DNA of 64,000 nt, taken from UBA7330 sp043554545. Its GTDB lineage: Bacteria; Bacteroidota; Bacteroidia; Cytophagales; Cyclobacteriaceae. Location of the stretch: positions 2,976,001 through 3,040,000 of the forward strand of contig CP121337.1 of assembly GCA_043554545.1 (NCBI GenBank). Direction: 5' to 3'. Made by a program: the position numbers and the translations under genes. Below the pieces are notes generated by a model that was given only the letters and a program-made list of their open reading frames with translations, ran no database searches and was not told the DNA's origin. Below are positions 55,641 through 63,399 of this stretch, in pieces (the stretch's first letter is position 1; each line of letters starts with the position of its first letter).

Positions 55641-56216
55641 TTACCTCGCAATTTCCTTTATGGCAGTATCTAATTTCTCGTCAGAATTGCTCCAGTTTGA
55701 AACACACGCTCTGATTTTACTTACTGCCTTGCATATCTGAGACTTTACAGCATCAATACTTATCCCCATTTCAGTCGCGATTTCATGGTGCTCCATGTAT
55801 TTATTGCGTGACATTTTAAATATAATTTGACACTGTTCCGGTAAGTTCGAAATCTCAACATTTATCACATCTAACAATTCTTTTTCTAATAAGATATCTT
55901 CCGGACTTATCTGCTCCACTTGCTTCAATTCATTTTTAATGTCAAAACTGACAAACACACCAGGATCTTTGGAGAGCATTCTGATTACCTGATTTTTAAC
56001 AGATACGAATAGATATGTCTCTATTTCTCTTATTTCCGAAAAATCTGATTTAGTTTTCCAAAGATTATAAAACACCTCCTCTACTACATCTTCTGCCAGA
56101 TGATCTGATTTTAATAATTTTCGTGCATACAAAAACATCCTTTGGAAGTGGGTGGAAAAAACTTGTTCAAATTCTACTTTGAGATTCGAATCGTGCTGTT
56201 TATCCTGTGTTTTCAT
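55641..56216 (-). CDS. ECF RNA polymerase sigma factor (FecI-like), block B
   Basis: A 191-residue ECF factor, paralogue of 37508-38074. Region 2 has FEQVFSTHFQRMFLYARKLL and AEDVVEEVFYNLWK. Region 4 has LPEQCQIIFKMSRN and HHEIATEMGISIDAVKSQICKA. It differs mainly in the linker and the C-terminal tail (SDEKLDTAIKEIAR). It should switch on FecR-SusC-SusD and the three sulfatase genes of block B. The gap to FecR is 250 bp and holds the palindrome but no ORF I can support. The conserved element 56272-56317 lies 55 bp upstream of its start. Confidence 0.93.
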   Translation of the reverse strand: MKTQDKQHDSNLKVEFEQVFSTHFQRMFLYARKLLKSDHLAEDVVEEVFYNLWKTKSDFSEIREIETYLFVSVKNQVIRMLSKDPGVFVSFDIKNELKQVEQISPEDILLEKELLDVINVEISNLPEQCQIIFKMSRNKYMEHHEIATEMGISIDAVKSQICKAVSKIRACVSNWSNSDEKLDTAIKEIAR

Positions 56217-56271
56217 TGTGGGGTTAGGTATTCACACTATTGTGCAGTATAGTAAAGCTGTTCTTTTAATA

Positions 56272-56317
56272 GCTATGATCAAATCATTTTATTGCTACAT
56301 AGGTGTACTATGTTAAC
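56272..56317 (-). promoter_or_regulatory. Conserved 46-bp upstream element, copy 2
   Basis: On the minus strand GTTAACATAGTACACCTATG continues to ...AAATGATTTGATCATAGC. It matches 398-443 at 38 of 46 positions with the 20-nt core unchanged. It lies in the 156-bp gap between the cytosolic Gfo/Idh stop and the sigma start. GTTAAC...TAC with CATAG/CTATG also gives partial dyad symmetry at its left end. Confidence 0.5.
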
Positions 56318-56372
56318 ATAAATATGAATTTTATGTGTTTAATCTAGCTTGAATCTTAGGCATATACTTCTT

Positions 56373-57419
56373 TCAACCATCCGGTCTTTCACTTGAATGA
56401 TAACAATCTTCTACCACTTCCATGGTTTTTATGGCATCACCTACTGAATTGATGTAATCTGCATTTGGATTCTCCAACTTGTACATAAGCCCAGCCATTG
56501 GACCTATAAATGCATCGGGAAACCAGGAACCTTCAATCGGCAACTCTTGCCAGCCTTTATTGTCCTGTAGCGAGATAAAATCAAATATGTCTTTCCCTCC
56601 TTTGGGATAGTCCAAATTTAAGCCGACATTAATTTTTATCGCCCCTTCTGTTCCTTCAAACTTGATGGTTGATTCCTGATGTTTGATGCCGAAATTATGA
56701 CCATGGTTTGTGTTGATATTTGCCCTGATCATTTCCCCATAATCCATGATGATAGAAGATCTTGTTGCTGCCAACTGCTTTGTATTTGGGTGTTTAGTTG
56801 TCTTTGCGTATACTCCCCGCGGATTGCCCAGAAAATACCTGACCAGATCAATGTAATGTATGCTGTGATACAAAATCTCTAGCCTTGGCGCCTTATTCAG
56901 AAACTCCCATAAATGCCAGGGCGTATAGATACTCATCCTTATATCGATATCATGAAGGTTTCCAATTTTCCCTCTGTCAATGAGTTCTCTGGCCATTTGA
57001 ATGTAGGGTGCACTCCTTAATTGAAAATTGATTCCGGCTACCAACTTTTTCTCATGGCAAATACGTAAAATCTCCTTGGCCTGAATCAGGTCCTCGCCCA
57101 TGGGTTTTTGTATGAGTACGCCTGAACCATTGGGTAAATCTGATATCACTGAAATGATTTCAGAGGCAGGTAATGCGATATCAAAAACACATCGCTCCCT
57201 TGCGCCTATTTCAACTAATTCATTACATGATTTGCAAGCTTCCTTTATCTTAAAAAGTCCAGCTAACGCTTCCGCTTTTTCAAATACTTTATCGTATATA
57301 GCCAGTACTTCAAAACCTGCCTTTTGATAGGCGGGGAGATGAGCATCCCTAATGATTCCGCCAGCACCAATGATTACAATAGGTCTCTTTTTTTTGATAG
57401 ATGTTAATAAGTCTTCCAA
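56373..57419 (-). CDS. Cytosolic Gfo/Idh/MocA family oxidoreductase
   Basis: A 348-residue protein without a signal peptide. The Rossmann fold begins RPIVIIGAGGIIRDAHLPAY (13-32). The usual EKP signature appears as QKP in VLIQKPMGED (about 106-115), keeping the catalytic Lys. The C-terminal half has LEILYHSIHYIDLVRYFLG, with active-site His residues. The family oxidises sugars such as fucose, galactose, inositol or their derivatives with NAD(P). Being cytosolic and 35 bp after GH95 B, it may oxidise a released monosaccharide such as L-fucose or L-galactose. It is less similar to the two Tat-exported Gfo/Idh proteins here than they are in general design to each other. Confidence 0.85.
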   Translation of the reverse strand: MEDLLTSIKKKRPIVIIGAGGIIRDAHLPAYQKAGFEVLAIYDKVFEKAEALAGLFKIKEACKSCNELVEIGARERCVFDIALPASEIISVISDLPNGSGVLIQKPMGEDLIQAKEILRICHEKKLVAGINFQLRSAPYIQMARELIDRGKIGNLHDIDIRMSIYTPWHLWEFLNKAPRLEILYHSIHYIDLVRYFLGNPRGVYAKTTKHPNTKQLAATRSSIIMDYGEMIRANINTNHGHNFGIKHQESTIKFEGTEGAIKINVGLNLDYPKGGKDIFDFISLQDNKGWQELPIEGSWFPDAFIGPMAGLMYKLENPNADYINSVGDAIKTMEVVEDCYHSSERPDG

Positions 57420-57454
57420 ATCAGTTGAGGGTTAACGACTGTTTCCAGAGGTAA

Positions 57455-59848
57455 CTAAAATTGATAATCACCTACTTCATCCTTACTTAAAGCTATTACT
57501 ACTTCCTCATCCTTGTACTTTAAGACACCTTCATTTCCATAAAGTGATTTCACTTTAGCAAAAATTAGTTTTCCTGCAGCCCAATGCATATCTACCTCAA
57601 AACCGCCCCGCGTACGCAGACCTTTGACTGTACCCTCTGACCAATCAGCAGGAAGTGCAGGCAGCAGCTCTATAAAACCCTGATGACTCTGGATCAACAT
57701 TTCTGCGATACCAGCAGTAGAACCAAAATTGGCATCCATTTGAAAAGGTGGATGCAACCCAAACATATTGGTCGAGGTGCTTTTAGATAAAACCGTATTC
57801 AAACTTTCTTTGGCCTTTTCACCATTTCCAAGTCTTGCATACTGACTAATTAACCAGGCAGCACTCCAACCTGTATGCCCGCCACCATTTGCAATTCTAT
57901 AGTTCAAAGATTTTTCTGCAGCTTCCGCTAACTCAGGTGTATTTTGAGGGGTTATTTGTGAGCCCGGATGCAAAGCAAACAAGTGAGAGATGTGGCGATG
58001 ACCTGGCTCGACCTCTTCAAACTCTTCCGGCCATTCCATTAACCTTCCGTCAGAACCAATTTTTGTTGCTAATAATCCATCCTTTGTTTTTTGTACCTGC
58101 GATCGAAATTCGTCATCCAAATTCAGAAGCTCAGCAGCCTGAATAAAATCTGAGAACAATTGCCAGATGACCTGTTGATCGTGAGCTGGTCCCATGCTAA
58201 TCTGACTTTTGCTGCCATCTGGGGCTATAAAAGTATTCTCTGGAGAAACGGCTGGTCCTGATACCCACATTCCTGATTCAGGGTGTTTAACCAGCCAATC
58301 GAGGTAAAATACTACGGAAGATTTTAAAACAGGATACATCTCCTTTAGAAAATCTATGTCATTTGTATAACGATAATGTTCCATGACATGACTACATAGC
58401 CATGCTGCAGCACCTGTATGCATTCCCCAATTGGCACGTTCACCAGGTGAGGTATAACCCCACACATTAGTAATTGGGTGAACTACCCAACCATTCATGT
58501 TATATTGGGTTTTTGCTGTCTTCATCCCCGGCGTAACTAACGAATTAATCAGGTCAAACATCGGAAGATGAATTTCAGATAAGTTAGTCACCTCGGCTGG
58601 CCAGTAATTCATCTGAATATTTACATCTGTATGGTAGTCTCCATTCCAGGGGGTTTGAATTTTATTGGCCCAAATACCTTGCAGGTTGGCAGGTAAAGTA
58701 CCTGGTCTGGATGATGAAATCAGCAGGTATCGACCATATTGAAATAGTAATTCTTCAAGATGCTGATCTGATTTAGTCTCTTTAAATTGCTTAAGCCGCT
58801 CGTCTGTGGGTATTGGTTCAAAGTCATTAGGAGTAAGGTCAAGAGAAACCCTGTTAAAGTATTGACTATGATCCTGGATATGTGTCTCCTTTAATTCCTG
58901 AAATGATTTATTAGCAGCCTCCTGGATATTCTGAAGTGTAATCGACTGATAGTCCCGTCCTTTATAAACCGGGTAATCCAAAACATAGTCTGTAGATGCA
59001 GAAAGGAATAAAGTAACTTCATCTGCATTTTCCACAATAAGTTCATCATCCTGATAATAGACCTTACCATTGTTGCTGACAGCTTTCAATCTCACCATGT
59101 ACTCCAAACCATTTCCACCCTGCCCATTATCAAGTGCTCCACTCATGATTAACTGATCTTTATCCACATAGGTGCTATAACGTTCCGGTCGGTCCAAAAC
59201 ACAAGAAAAAGAAATCTGACCCGGCTTATCTGCCTTAAAATTTATTGCAATTACCTGATCTGGATAACTAGCTAAAACCTCTCTTTGATGTTTTACTCCC
59301 TTTCTTTGATAACTCACCCGAGCAACCGCATCATTCAGGTCAAGCTCGCGATAGTAGTCCGTATATGTTGCCGAGTCTGCCCACTTGATCCATAAGTCAC
59401 CCAAGGTCTGAAAACATCCAAACGGGGCATTTGCACCACGACCGCGACCTGAGCCTACGCCAGTACATATTTGGGTCGCATTCGTTAAGGCTGTTGCCTC
59501 CTCATAATTACCTTCAAACAGTAGACCACGTATTTTTGGTATGGCAACAGCAGCTTCAGGGTTATCATTTTCTGCCGGACTACCAGACCACATGCTTTCC
59601 TCATTTAGTTGGATTCGCTCTAAGTTGACATCTCCAAAAACCATCGCCCCAAAAGATCCATTTCCTAAAGGCAGAGCACTTAACCACTCTTTGTCGTCAC
59701 CCCTATCCTTATCTGGTATCGATGCATCCGCAGGTTGGTCATACCAGAGTTTTAAATCAGGCTGTTTAGATTCTTCTGCTTGTTGAATACAGGAGGAGAA
59801 CCCAATTAACAAGGTGAATAGGTGGATTATACGTCTAAATGAAGTCAT
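57455..59848 (-). CDS. GH95 alpha-L-fucosidase/galactosidase B, lipoprotein
   Basis: A 797-residue lipoprotein (signal ending LLIGFSSC20), paralogue of 28628-31051, with the same N-terminal beta-sandwich, alpha/alpha barrel and C-terminal domain. Candidate acid is Glu537 in AVSPENTF and base Asp705 in FQMDANFG. The water-positioning pair is D408-V-N410 instead of the N-X-N of AfcA. It has a Gly/Arg-rich insertion (VGSGRGRGANAPFG, about 131-144) that the block A copy lacks in this form. It lies between DUF1080 (184-bp gap with an inverted repeat) and the cytosolic Gfo/Idh gene (35 bp). The two GH95 enzymes likely act on different linkages or sulfation patterns. Confidence 0.92.
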   Translation of the reverse strand: MTSFRRIIHLFTLLIGFSSCIQQAEESKQPDLKLWYDQPADASIPDKDRGDDKEWLSALPLGNGSFGAMVFGDVNLERIQLNEESMWSGSPAENDNPEAAVAIPKIRGLLFEGNYEEATALTNATQICTGVGSGRGRGANAPFGCFQTLGDLWIKWADSATYTDYYRELDLNDAVARVSYQRKGVKHQREVLASYPDQVIAINFKADKPGQISFSCVLDRPERYSTYVDKDQLIMSGALDNGQGGNGLEYMVRLKAVSNNGKVYYQDDELIVENADEVTLFLSASTDYVLDYPVYKGRDYQSITLQNIQEAANKSFQELKETHIQDHSQYFNRVSLDLTPNDFEPIPTDERLKQFKETKSDQHLEELLFQYGRYLLISSSRPGTLPANLQGIWANKIQTPWNGDYHTDVNIQMNYWPAEVTNLSEIHLPMFDLINSLVTPGMKTAKTQYNMNGWVVHPITNVWGYTSPGERANWGMHTGAAAWLCSHVMEHYRYTNDIDFLKEMYPVLKSSVVFYLDWLVKHPESGMWVSGPAVSPENTFIAPDGSKSQISMGPAHDQQVIWQLFSDFIQAAELLNLDDEFRSQVQKTKDGLLATKIGSDGRLMEWPEEFEEVEPGHRHISHLFALHPGSQITPQNTPELAEAAEKSLNYRIANGGGHTGWSAAWLISQYARLGNGEKAKESLNTVLSKSTSTNMFGLHPPFQMDANFGSTAGIAEMLIQSHQGFIELLPALPADWSEGTVKGLRTRGGFEVDMHWAAGKLIFAKVKSLYGNEGVLKYKDEEVVIALSKDEVGDYQF

Positions 59849-59928
59849 TTTTTCATATTTAACTTAGACTATTCCTTTTTTAGTGAAAGTCTTGCAATAA
59901 GGGAAAGCGAACATACGGACGGATTATT

Positions 59929-59953
59929 TTCAATGCAAATAGTCAGCATTGAA
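59929..59953. repeat. Perfect 8-bp inverted repeat upstream of GH95 B
   Basis: TTCAATGC (59929-59936) and GCATTGAA (59946-59953) around a 9-nt spacer, in the 184-bp gap between DUF1080 and GH95 B. No T-run follows. It could be an operator or RNA hairpin 81 bp before the GH95 start. Confidence 0.4.
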
Positions 59954-60032
59954 TTTCTAATCATCCACTATCATCCCTTAAAATGATTAGTTATCCTCAT
60001 GATGATCATTGTTGGATTTTGCATGTTTTTTG

Positions 60033-60734
60033 TCAAGGTAACTCAATAACCTTCAGGTTTCGAAAATGGATCTCTGCACCCTCAGATTCCAGGCACATGT
60101 ATCCTTTTCGTTGTGTGGATTGGCTGATCCCATTGACAAATTTTCCATTGACAGATAGTTTGATCGTGCCGTCGACACAGACCACATCATAGGTATTCCA
60201 CTCTCCCCTAGGTTTACATCTGTTTTCTATGGACTTGCTTCTGGTACCCCTTGGATTTTCCGGCACAATCTCAACGCCACCAACCCCAAACAATTCTCCA
60301 TGCACATAGGCAATGGGTGGCTTCTCTCCATTGCGAATATTCAGATTGACCCAATCCAGCTCTAACATCTGTACTTCAACCCCGTCGGGTAATCTATTTT
60401 CTCCTGGTTCAGCCTTACTCCACATAAACATACCGGAATTTCCCCCCGGCTCCATGTGTTTCCATTCCACGTGCAAGACATAATTTTCAAATTCTCGTGA
60501 GCTTCTGACCACACCAATTGGGTTGCCGTAGCACACCAATATGCTGTCTCTGGTTTCCCAGGTTTCTTTTGTCGTATTTACATTTATCCATTGAATTTTT
60601 CTCACTTGGTTGGAGCCCATTTGCATAGCACGCTGCAAAGGAATCACTTCCCCAAATTCAAACAAGAATTCCTGAGCATGACTAGAATAACTACATATCA
60701 ATACAAAAACGAGTATTAAAAACTTACGCATCAC
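60033..60734 (-). CDS. DUF1080 (3-keto-disaccharide hydrolase family) protein, block B
   Basis: A 233-residue exported protein (type I signal ending YSSHAQ). The DUF1080 jelly roll includes ENYVLHVEWKHMEPGGNSGMF, GVEVQMLELDW and the C-terminal VNGISQSTQRKGYMCLESEG...IHFRNLKVIEL. The start MM leaves two equal choices. It is 6 bp after the Tat-exported Gfo/Idh gene, repeating the pairing at 11312-13584. The two DUF1080 proteins are not close copies, so the pairing is not a simple recent duplication. Possible role: cleavage of a keto-glycoside made by the partner oxidoreductase, or carbohydrate binding. No catalytic residue can be assigned by eye. Confidence 0.85.
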   Translation of the reverse strand: MMRKFLILVFVLICSYSSHAQEFLFEFGEVIPLQRAMQMGSNQVRKIQWINVNTTKETWETRDSILVCYGNPIGVVRSSREFENYVLHVEWKHMEPGGNSGMFMWSKAEPGENRLPDGVEVQMLELDWVNLNIRNGEKPPIAYVHGELFGVGGVEIVPENPRGTRSKSIENRCKPRGEWNTYDVVCVDGTIKLSVNGKFVNGISQSTQRKGYMCLESEGAEIHFRNLKVIELP

Positions 60735-60740
60735 TTCAAA

Positions 60741-62039
60741 TCAATATATGGTGGATGAACTGGTCAGTCCAGGTACTGCCACTGCTGAATCTGGCAACTT
60801 TAGGTCCCAATCATAGTCGCTAATATCAGGACCCAGCTTTACTTCCGAATTAATGGCTTCTTCCCAAGTAATCTCTTTACCACTATAAGCTACCATCCTG
60901 CCCAGTACAGCCAGCATGGTACTATTGGCCATCCAGGTGCCATCATTCATTGGTTTGCCACTTCTAATCGCGGCAAAGAACTCATCATGCTCCGTCTGGT
61001 ACATGTTGTTTTTTTCTCCGCTAAATCTCCAGGGGGACTTACCCATGATTTTCAGTTCACGTCCCATCTGGAGAAATGCCTGACCTTCGGAACCGAAGAC
61101 ATCTACCGTATTTTTATTCTGACAACCAGCCATTTGCCTTGTAAAATGAGTGGCTTTTATGTCATCCTGGTACTGATACTCAATGGCAAAATGATCGTAG
61201 ATATTCCCATAGACAGGGTCTGTACGCTTTTGTCTTCCTCCATTGCCAATTGCTTTGATTGGTATTCGATCCCCCATGGCCCAGGCCATTAGGTCCAGGC
61301 TGTGTACCGCCTGCTCGGTAATAAAATCACCTGACATCCAGTCATAATACAACCAGTTTCTTAAACGATACTCCATATCCGACCATTCTGCCTGTTTTGG
61401 ATAGGACCAAAGCTCTCCTCCAAACCGAAAAGTATTGATGCTTTTAATCTCTCCAATATCACCCTCTAGTATGCGCTGATATATCGCACGATTTCCGGTG
61501 TCATATCTGAAACAAAACCCACACAGAATGGACAATTTCTTTTTCTCAGCTTCTTTTGCAGCTTCTATCACCTTTCTCACACCGGGTGCATCCACAGCCA
61601 CAGGCTTTTCACAAAAGGCATGCTTACCAGCAGCTACTGCTGCTTTTAAATGGTCTGGACGAAAACATGGTGGAGTGGTAAGTAATACAACGTCCACACC
61701 AGAATCTATGACCTTTTGATAAGCATCAAATCCTATAAACTTATGAGCATCATCAACCTTTAGCTTGTCGGGAATCTCCTTTTGCAATGACAAATAAGAA
61801 CTTTCCAGTTTATCAGAAAAGACATCTCCCATTGCAGTTAATTCAACATTCGGGTCTGCATTTACAGCCTGCACCGCAGCTCCTGTGCCACGACCACCGC
61901 ATCCAATGAGACCAACCTTTAAGCTTTTATTTTGCATCACTTGATTCGCTGCTGAAAGGTCAAACGAAGGCAAAATGGTTGATCCAAGTGCAGCCGCACT
62001 GGAAGACTTGATGAAATTTCTTCTTGTTTTTATGTCCAT
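60741..62039 (-). CDS. Tat-exported Gfo/Idh/MocA family oxidoreductase, block B
   Basis: A 432-residue protein with a twin-arginine signal (TRRNFIKSSSAAALGSTILP, 5-24). The Rossmann half has KVGLIGCGGRGTGAAVQA (41-58) and AFCEKPVAVDAPG (EKP, about 139-151). The C-terminal half has LYYDWMSGDFITEQAVHSLD, placing the conserved Asp and His. It is probably periplasmic with tightly held NAD(P). It heads block B, is 6 bp before DUF1080 and 184 + 702 bp before GH95, and is divergent from the DUF4399 lipoprotein across a 438-bp gap. Its substrate is unknown. Published work on Bacteroides suggests such pairs can oxidise and then cleave glycosides. Confidence 0.88.
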   Translation of the reverse strand: MDIKTRRNFIKSSSAAALGSTILPSFDLSAANQVMQNKSLKVGLIGCGGRGTGAAVQAVNADPNVELTAMGDVFSDKLESSYLSLQKEIPDKLKVDDAHKFIGFDAYQKVIDSGVDVVLLTTPPCFRPDHLKAAVAAGKHAFCEKPVAVDAPGVRKVIEAAKEAEKKKLSILCGFCFRYDTGNRAIYQRILEGDIGEIKSINTFRFGGELWSYPKQAEWSDMEYRLRNWLYYDWMSGDFITEQAVHSLDLMAWAMGDRIPIKAIGNGGRQKRTDPVYGNIYDHFAIEYQYQDDIKATHFTRQMAGCQNKNTVDVFGSEGQAFLQMGRELKIMGKSPWRFSGEKNNMYQTEHDEFFAAIRSGKPMNDGTWMANSTMLAVLGRMVAYSGKEITWEEAINSEVKLGPDISDYDWDLKLPDSAVAVPGLTSSSTIY

Positions 62040-62477
62040 AACGCAACTTAATTTAAAGAAAAAACCAGAATATGCATTAAGCGAGTACTATTGATTCATT
62101 ACCTGTTCAACTTTTCTGGACTTCATCCTTTTGTTGGAGATTTAAATCAAATATCCTATTCCTTGTCCAATGTTCGTCCATAGTGCATCCAGTATACCTG
62201 TAGTCATTCTCTTGTTGTTCTCTCGTTATTCCCTAATCAAGTCCCTTCAAGGATTGAGTGGTTGATCCAATCTCAGAATATGTATCAAGTAGAGGGTTAA
62301 GTAAAGGATGTGTGAAGTAAACCAAACCGTCTATTTGATCATTCCTGAGTGCCAGTAAGGGTGAGGGAAACTTAATCTATCGTTAATATGCTGAACCAAT
62401 TGATACCTAATTAGTTATAATATTGTGAGTATTTTAGTTTTACTAGAACCTATAATATCAGTAAAGAACAATCAATT
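62040..62477. other. Divergent intergenic region, 438 bp
   Basis: It lies between the divergent Gfo/Idh and DUF4399 genes and must hold the promoters of both. No ORF can be supported. I found no full TTTG-N19-TANNTTTG match for either gene. TAATATTG (62418-62425) is a 7-of-8 match to the -7 box for DUF4399 but lacks a matching -33 box. No strong hairpin or long repeat was seen. Confidence 0.6.
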
Positions 62478-62936
62478 ATGAGAAGAATTTTTTTAGGATC
62501 AATAATAGCATTATCTGTCTGGGCGTGTTCCGGCACTAAGTCTGACAACACGGAAGAAACCAAGCAGCCTGAGACAACAAGCACTACCCCTCAAGAACCT
62601 GTTGAACCACGGGTTTTTTTTAAAGCTCCGGAAAATGGAGCTACTGTGAGTAGTCCTGTATTTGTCGAAATGGGTGTAGAAGGCATGCAGATTGAGCCTG
62701 CCGGAGCAGTAAAAGAAGGATATGGTCACCACCATATATTGATCAATCAGGAGAACTGGCCAGTTGATGAAGTAATCCCATCAAGTGATACCACCATTCA
62801 TTTTGGTAAAGGTCAAACAAATACCTCCCTTGAATTGGCACCAGGCGAATATACTTTGTCACTGCAATTCGCAAATGGAGTTCACGCATCATACGGACCT
62901 GATATGGCTGCCAGCATTAACGTTACGGTGAAATAA
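62478..62936 (+). CDS. DUF4399 lipoprotein
   Basis: A 152-residue protein with a lipoprotein signal (MRRIFLGSIIALSVWAC17), a Thr/Pro/Glu-rich linker (about 20-45) and one DUF4399 domain. The domain has FFKAPENGATVSSPVFVEMG, GYGHHHILIN and ELAPGEYTLSLQFANGVHASYG. The HHH motif suggests metal binding, but the family has no known function. It is on the plus strand, divergent from block B, and ends in a rho-independent terminator at 62965-62997. It forms a single-gene unit and is probably not part of the glycan locus. Confidence 0.88.
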   Translation: MRRIFLGSIIALSVWACSGTKSDNTEETKQPETTSTTPQEPVEPRVFFKAPENGATVSSPVFVEMGVEGMQIEPAGAVKEGYGHHHILINQENWPVDEVIPSSDTTIHFGKGQTNTSLELAPGEYTLSLQFANGVHASYGPDMAASINVTVK

Positions 62937-62964
62937 CATGGTTTATCTTAAAATAGTAATAATT

Positions 62965-62997
62965 AAGACCAGGTCATTTGCCTGGTCTTTTTATTTT
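62965..62997 (+). terminator. Rho-independent terminator after the DUF4399 gene
   Basis: AAGACCAGG (62965-62973), 7-nt loop TCATTTG, then CCTGGTCTT (62981-62989), followed by a T-rich tail. Stem of 9 perfect pairs, 28 bp after the stop codon. Confidence 0.9.
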
Positions 62998-63399
62998 ATC
63001 ATGTTTTTGGCATAATTGGGCATAAAGAAGGGAATGAAAGAGTTAGAATCAGTAACTGCAGTATTAATCCATGCCCATGAAATAGCTAAAAAGAGAATGA
63101 TGTTATTGAAAAAGTAGGATCGTTCCTGATTTTATATTTGACTATCGCAACTGCCGAGACCCTGGGGTTAGTGATTCATGCTTTTCTTTAGATACACTGA
63201 ATAAATCAATTTCAACTCATAATACTGCATTTTGATAAACGCCGGATATGCAAACATGCAGTAAGAAGTTTACACTCTCTGTAGATAAAGAAATGTTCAA
63301 GAAAATGGCAAAAAGAACCAATGAATGTAAATCAGCATTTCACATGCTTTAGATCGCTTAATGAAATCACCTTTTGGCTTTCATAAATAATCAGTAATC
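62998..63399. other. Gene-poor region with possible gene remnants, 402 bp
   Basis: No gene can be supported. Two very short plus-strand ORFs stand out: 63034-63117 (27 aa) and 63248-63352 (34 aa). The second reads KKFTLSVDKEMFKKMAKRTN near its start, which resembles the opening of small ribbon-helix-helix antitoxin-type proteins and then breaks off. It may be a decayed gene. TATATTTG at 63133-63140 fits the -7 box but has no clear -33 partner. Confidence 0.35.

Noticed and set aside
4741..62039. Assigning the locus to carrageenan, agar, ulvan or heparin
   Set aside because: The diagnostic enzymes for these (GH16/GH82/GH150, GH86/GH117, PL24/25/28 with GH105, or PL12/PL13 with GH88) are not seen. 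A fucose- or galactose-rich sulfated glycan fits better but is not proven.
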